NCBI GenBank assembly: GCA_004556565.1
Contig: SFGN01000004.1
Location: 91,466-155,465, forward strand
Source: Lachnospiraceae bacterium
GTDB taxonomy: Bacteria > Bacillota_A > Clostridia > Lachnospirales > Lachnospiraceae
Direction: 5' to 3'
Length of the DNA: 64,000 bases
The stretch's first letter is position 1. Each line of letters begins with the position of its first letter. Position numbers and translations under genes: made by a program. Of this stretch, positions 60,606 to 64,000 are shown piece after piece. A model generated the notes under the pieces. The model made no database searches, was not told the origin of the DNA, and saw only the letters and a program-made list of their open reading frames with translations.

Positions 60606-63131
60606 ATGAAAATGAAAAAAATTATCGCTGCATTACTGACATTTGTAATGTGTTTCAGCATGATTGCTGTGAATGTGAACACTGCAGATACTGTAAAAGC
60701 AGCAGGGGAAGAGGGATCTTCGCGCGTTGAGGAAATTATTGATAATATGACGCTGCGTCAGAAAATCACACAGATGATCATGCCTGATTTCAGAAAATGG
60801 ACGCTGGATGTCAACACGAGTGATGCGGAAGACTTTACAGTTATGAACGATGAAGTCGGAAAGATTATCGAAGATTATGATTTTGGCGGTATTATCCTGT
60901 TTGCAAACAATGTGAAGACGACAGAACAGAGCTTCAATCTGGTGCATGATATGCAGGAAGCGGCAACAAAGGACAATGGTATTCCTCTTCTGATCGGTAT
61001 TGATCAGGAAGGCGGTATTGTATACCGTCTTGGCTCCGGAAGCGCTATGCCCGGTAATATGGCAATCGGGGCGACAGGCAGCACAGAGATGTCCAGAAAC
61101 GCAGGACAGATTATCGGACGCGAGCTGAGTGCACTTGGCATTAACACCAACTTTGCACCGGATGTAGACGTTAATGACAATCCGAATAATCCGGTCATTG
61201 GACTTCGTTCCTTTGGTGATGATCCGGAAATGGTGGCTGAGCTGGGCGTTGCTATGATTCAGGGTATGAATGATTACAACATTATTACATCAGCAAAGCA
61301 TTTCCCGGGACATGGAAATACGGCAACAGATTCTCATACAGGACTTCCGGTAGTTAATAAGACCCTGGATGAACTGAAAGAATGTGAACTTGTGCCTTTC
61401 CAGGCAGCTATGGATGCAGGGACGGATATGTTTATGGTTGCACATATCTGCTATCCGAAAGTAGACGATACCAAGGTGATTTCTTCCAAGACAGGTGAAG
61501 AAGTTGGTATTCCTGCAACAGTATCTAAGAAGATTCTTACAGATCTGGTCAGAAATGATATGAACTACGACGGCGTTCTTATCACAGATGCCATGAATAT
61601 GCAGGGTCTTTCTGATATTTTCGGGCAGGTGGAGGCTTCAATCCGCTCTATCGAAGCAGGCATTGATATTCTTTTGATGCCATGTGTATTGTATGATGAT
61701 GAAGAGGATATCAAGGATCTGGACGCTATCATTGAAGGAATTGAAAATGCGGTGGCAGAGGGAAGACTTACAGAAGAAAGACTGGAAGAGTCCGTAAGAA
61801 GAATCCTGACATTGAAAGAGAAACGAGGCGTTCTTGATTATAATGCTTCTGATTATTCTCTGGAGAAAGCAAATGCGGCAGTTGGTTCTGAGCAGAACCG
61901 ACAGGAAGAAAGAGAAATTTCAGCGGCAGCAGTCACAGTAATCAAAAATGACGGATATCTTCTTCCGCTGCAGCCGGAAGAAGGCTCAAAGGTGTTGCTT
62001 CTCGGTGCATATGATAATGAACTTCCGGGACTGGAACTCGGAATGCGCCGTGTACAGGCAGAGAGTCTGGCACAGGGTGTAGAATATGAATCATTCAGAT
62101 ATAGCAGTGCGACAACAGAAGAAGAACTCAGAGCAAAGATTGAAGCAACGGATTATGTGATTTGCATTTCAGAAGTTGGTTCCGCGTCACAGATGATGCC
62201 GGAGCACTGGATTACAAAACAGCCGACGCTTGTATCACATATTTCTGCAGAACTGGGCAAGAAGTGTATCATTGTCAGCATTTCAAAACCATATGATGTG
62301 CAGCATTATGATAATGCAGATGCTATCGTGGCAGTATATGGAAATAAAGGTATGGATCCGACAGAGGGGCTTGTTCCGGATGCGGCATTCGGACCGAATA
62401 TTACAGCAGGTGTAGAAGTGATCTTTGGTGTGTTTGGTGCACAGGGCAAATTACCGGTAACAGTTCAGAAATTCGATGAAGCGACAACTTCCTACACAGA
62501 GGAAGTTGTATATAACCGTGGATATGGCCTTACTTATAATTCATTGATCGGGGATCTTCCGTATGAAGATGTTTCCACAGACGATTGGTTCTATGATTAT
62601 GTATACGATGTATATGTAAAAGCTCTTATGACAGGTCTTGATGAGACTACATTTGGTCCGGCTAATGAACTCAAGAGAGCACATTTCGCAACAATTCTGT
62701 ATCGTATGGAAGGTGAGCCGGAAGTTGTGTTTGAAGATACATTTGCAGATATGAAAGACGGACATTTCTACAGCGATGCAGTTATATGGGCATCTCAGAA
62801 CGGAATTGTAACAGGATATACTGATACAGGACTGTTCGGACCAAATGACAATATCACACGTGAGCAGATGGCAGCAATGATGTGGAGATATGCACAGTAC
62901 AAGAATCCGGAATTGAAGGGATTGGAGTTTACGGAAGAAATTGGCGTGAGTGGATTCCCGGATGGCGATAAAGTTCAGCCGTTTGCTGATAATGCAATGA
63001 AATGGTGTGTTGCCGAGCAGATCATTCAGGGCAAGGGAGAAGAACCGAAGATTCTTGACCCGCAGGGCGATACAAATCGTGCCGAATGTGCAACAATCAT
63101 CAGTCGTTATATTGAAGCAGTATGCAAATAG
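60606..63131 (+). CDS. SLH-anchored GH3 beta-N-acetylhexosaminidase
   Basis: An 841-residue secreted enzyme; ATG 60606 after AAAGGAGG. Signal peptide (about 1-33), a GH3 catalytic barrel (35-415) with GIDQEGG, the NagZ-type loop KHFPGHGNTATDSH (catalytic His/Asp near 230-243) and nucleophile Asp in LITDAMNMQG near 326, a GH3 C-terminal domain (about 430-645), and three SLH repeats (650-841). The loop is the hallmark of N-acetylhexosaminidases acting on GlcNAc or GalNAc ends, so it may trim mucin glycans after the neighbouring sialidase, or cell-wall fragments. Its SLH part closely resembles that of the sialidase. Confidence 0.93.
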   Translation: MKMKKIIAALLTFVMCFSMIAVNVNTADTVKAAGEEGSSRVEEIIDNMTLRQKITQMIMPDFRKWTLDVNTSDAEDFTVMNDEVGKIIEDYDFGGIILFANNVKTTEQSFNLVHDMQEAATKDNGIPLLIGIDQEGGIVYRLGSGSAMPGNMAIGATGSTEMSRNAGQIIGRELSALGINTNFAPDVDVNDNPNNPVIGLRSFGDDPEMVAELGVAMIQGMNDYNIITSAKHFPGHGNTATDSHTGLPVVNKTLDELKECELVPFQAAMDAGTDMFMVAHICYPKVDDTKVISSKTGEEVGIPATVSKKILTDLVRNDMNYDGVLITDAMNMQGLSDIFGQVEASIRSIEAGIDILLMPCVLYDDEEDIKDLDAIIEGIENAVAEGRLTEERLEESVRRILTLKEKRGVLDYNASDYSLEKANAAVGSEQNRQEEREISAAAVTVIKNDGYLLPLQPEEGSKVLLLGAYDNELPGLELGMRRVQAESLAQGVEYESFRYSSATTEEELRAKIEATDYVICISEVGSASQMMPEHWITKQPTLVSHISAELGKKCIIVSISKPYDVQHYDNADAIVAVYGNKGMDPTEGLVPDAAFGPNITAGVEVIFGVFGAQGKLPVTVQKFDEATTSYTEEVVYNRGYGLTYNSLIGDLPYEDVSTDDWFYDYVYDVYVKALMTGLDETTFGPANELKRAHFATILYRMEGEPEVVFEDTFADMKDGHFYSDAVIWASQNGIVTGYTDTGLFGPNDNITREQMAAMMWRYAQYKNPELKGLEFTEEIGVSGFPDGDKVQPFADNAMKWCVAEQIIQGKGEEPKILDPQGDTNRAECATIISRYIEAVCK

Positions 63132-63278
63132 AAGCTGTTGATGAAAGCTGTTGTAATTAAGATATCTTTCAGGTGAATAGATTTTGACGGAAAATGATAA
63201 TTGAAAAACGGAATAAAGACAGGCTTGTGAACAGGCCGGAAATTATTCGGTGTTGAAATCCCATTTGTGAGAATATAC

Positions 63279-63312
63279 GCCCCGTACATGTATTTATGTG
63301 CGGGGCATTTTG
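63279..63312 (+). terminator. Intrinsic terminator of the GH3 gene
   Basis: GCCCCGTACAT (63279-63289) pairs with ATGTGCGGGGC (63296-63306), one G-U, followed by ATTTTGT. The stretch 63313-63582 has no gene I can support. Confidence 0.8.
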
Positions 63313-63582
63313 TCACTTTATAAACAACTGTGTTTTCATAGGAGCAAAATCTCCGGAAACAAGTATTCCTGCGTAAAAAGGAGATATCGCAAAAGTACCA
63401 ATCACGGAACTTATGTTTTGTTCCACAAAAAGTTGATTATAAAACTATGTTGAAGCCATAAAGGAAGAAATTCCACACAAATATCAGAAATGTTTGAAAT
63501 AAAAAGAAAATAAGATAGGATATAGACGTGAAAACCTATATTTATCTGAATTGTGCGAAATAAATAAAAAACTAAAAAAACG

Positions 63583-63611
63583 TTGACAATTCGATTCTTC
63601 AGTGATATCAT
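63583..63611 (+). promoter_or_regulatory. Strong promoter P1, probably of an rRNA operon
   Basis: TTGACA (63583-63588), exactly 17 bp, TATCAT (63606-63611), in an A-rich upstream context (AAAAACTAAAAAAACG) resembling an UP element. Confidence 0.65.
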
Positions 63612-63746
63612 AACACTTGTCGCTGATGAAGACATGGAAACAACAGCACAGACAGGGGTTATCCTGCAGGAATGCAGGGGCGGGTAGCAGAAACCGCGGA
63701 AGGGATTCCGGCCGGCAGGCAGTCAAAAAAACCTGAAAAAAAGCTG

Positions 63747-63775
63747 TTGACAAATGTCGGAAGATGTGATAACCT
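63747..63775 (+). promoter_or_regulatory. Strong promoter P2, probably of an rRNA operon
   Basis: TTGACA (63747-63752), exactly 17 bp, TAACCT (63770-63775), again after an A-rich tract, 164 bp downstream of P1. Tandem promoters of this kind are usual for rrn operons. Confidence 0.6.
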
Positions 63776-64000
63776 AAACAGGCTGTCGCAGGAACGACAG
63801 CGGAAACGAACATTGATAACTAAACAATAGACAACAAACCCTTGAAAATTTCTTTAAGAGAAGATTTTTAAGAACAGCTAAGATTACTGACGGTGACAGG
63901 AATGGAACCGGAAGGTGATCGGAGCACCCGCCATCCGAGAGGATGGCAGAACAGTAAAAAGGGATAGATTAGCTAGAGTTAATCTTGACCGGAAGCAAAC
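63776..64000 (+). other. Structured leader, probably of 16S rRNA (truncated by the window)
   Basis: A gene-free leader with short hairpins such as GCCATCC-GAGA-GGATGGC (about 63932-63949). No 16S sequence is reached, so the identity rests on the tandem promoters and the non-coding leader. Confidence 0.4.

Noticed and set aside
1..64000. CRISPR array, prophage, integrase or toxin-antitoxin pair
   Set aside because: No regularly spaced direct repeats, no phage structural or integrase genes, and no toxin beside the single XRE gene.
1..64000. tRNA genes
   Set aside because: Gaps were scanned for GGTTCGA-type T loops with paired acceptor stems; only the tmRNA qualified.

Overview
The window looks like a chromosomal segment of a spore-forming, low-to-moderate GC Firmicute of the Lachnospiraceae (Ruminococcus/Mediterraneibacter/Blautia/Dorea type). 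The reasons are the spoIIA-sigF and spoVA sporulation genes, a T-box in front of valS, small conserved proteins of a lachnospiraceal kind, SLH-anchored glycosidases (sialidase, GH3 hexosaminidase), a permuted PstS of the clostridial type, and strong AGGAGG ribosome binding sites. The species is not determined. Nearly all genes lie on the + strand. This is core chromosome broken by a few decayed or mobile patches, with no phage, plasmid or CRISPR array.

Layout. 1-5.8 kb: end of an M18 aminopeptidase, a FliB-like methylase, a PurF paralogue without its catalytic cysteine, tmRNA (ssrA), a zinc-phospholipase-fold protein and a UMF1-type MFS transporter. 6-12.3 kb: an ABC ATPase and a giant FtsX-type permease with a coiled-coil insert, followed by a two-component system. 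12.4-14.8 kb: hisH-hisF-ung and a small conserved gene. 14.8-23.5 kb: a decayed regulatory patch, an alanine/sodium symporter behind a promoter-proximal terminator, a PfoR-like membrane protein, a small alarmone synthetase, a P1B ATPase with a CPF motif, a TPR lipoprotein, hflX and a FabG-like reductase. 23.5-28.5 kb: a decay zone with a YqeG/VanW deletion fusion, a frameshifted barrel gene and a lectin remnant, surrounding an HD alarmone hydrolase and an LRR-SLH surface protein.

28.5-36.8 kb: a glucosaminidase, a repeat-rich leader with a MITE-like insertion between the valS promoter and its T-box, valS, an LTA-synthase-like gene, a 44-residue small protein and a TPR membrane protein. 36.9-42.3 kb: the spoIIAA-spoIIAB-sigF operon, then spoVA genes split into AA-AB and AC-AD-AE by an XRE regulator with its own promoter and operator; each spoVA segment has a candidate forespore promoter. 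42.5-50.9 kb: a phosphate island (NptA-type Na/Pi cotransporter, Pho-box-like repeats, pstSCAB-phoU, phoPR-like two-component system). 51-56 kb: a GntR regulator, clpC, a small protein and radA. 56-63.1 kb: two large SLH-anchored exoenzymes (GH33 sialidase, GH3 hexosaminidase) suited to mucin or cell-wall glycans. 63.5-64 kb: tandem strong promoters and a structured leader, probably of an rRNA operon starting just beyond the edge.

The most interesting signals are not genes. A seven-copy ~45-bp palindromic repeat sits directly downstream of intrinsic terminators. A ~140-bp inverted-repeat element flanked by 8-bp direct repeats is inserted in the valS leader. An 11-bp motif, ATATC(A/G)GATA(C/T), is shared between the XRE operator and a paired site 25 kb away.
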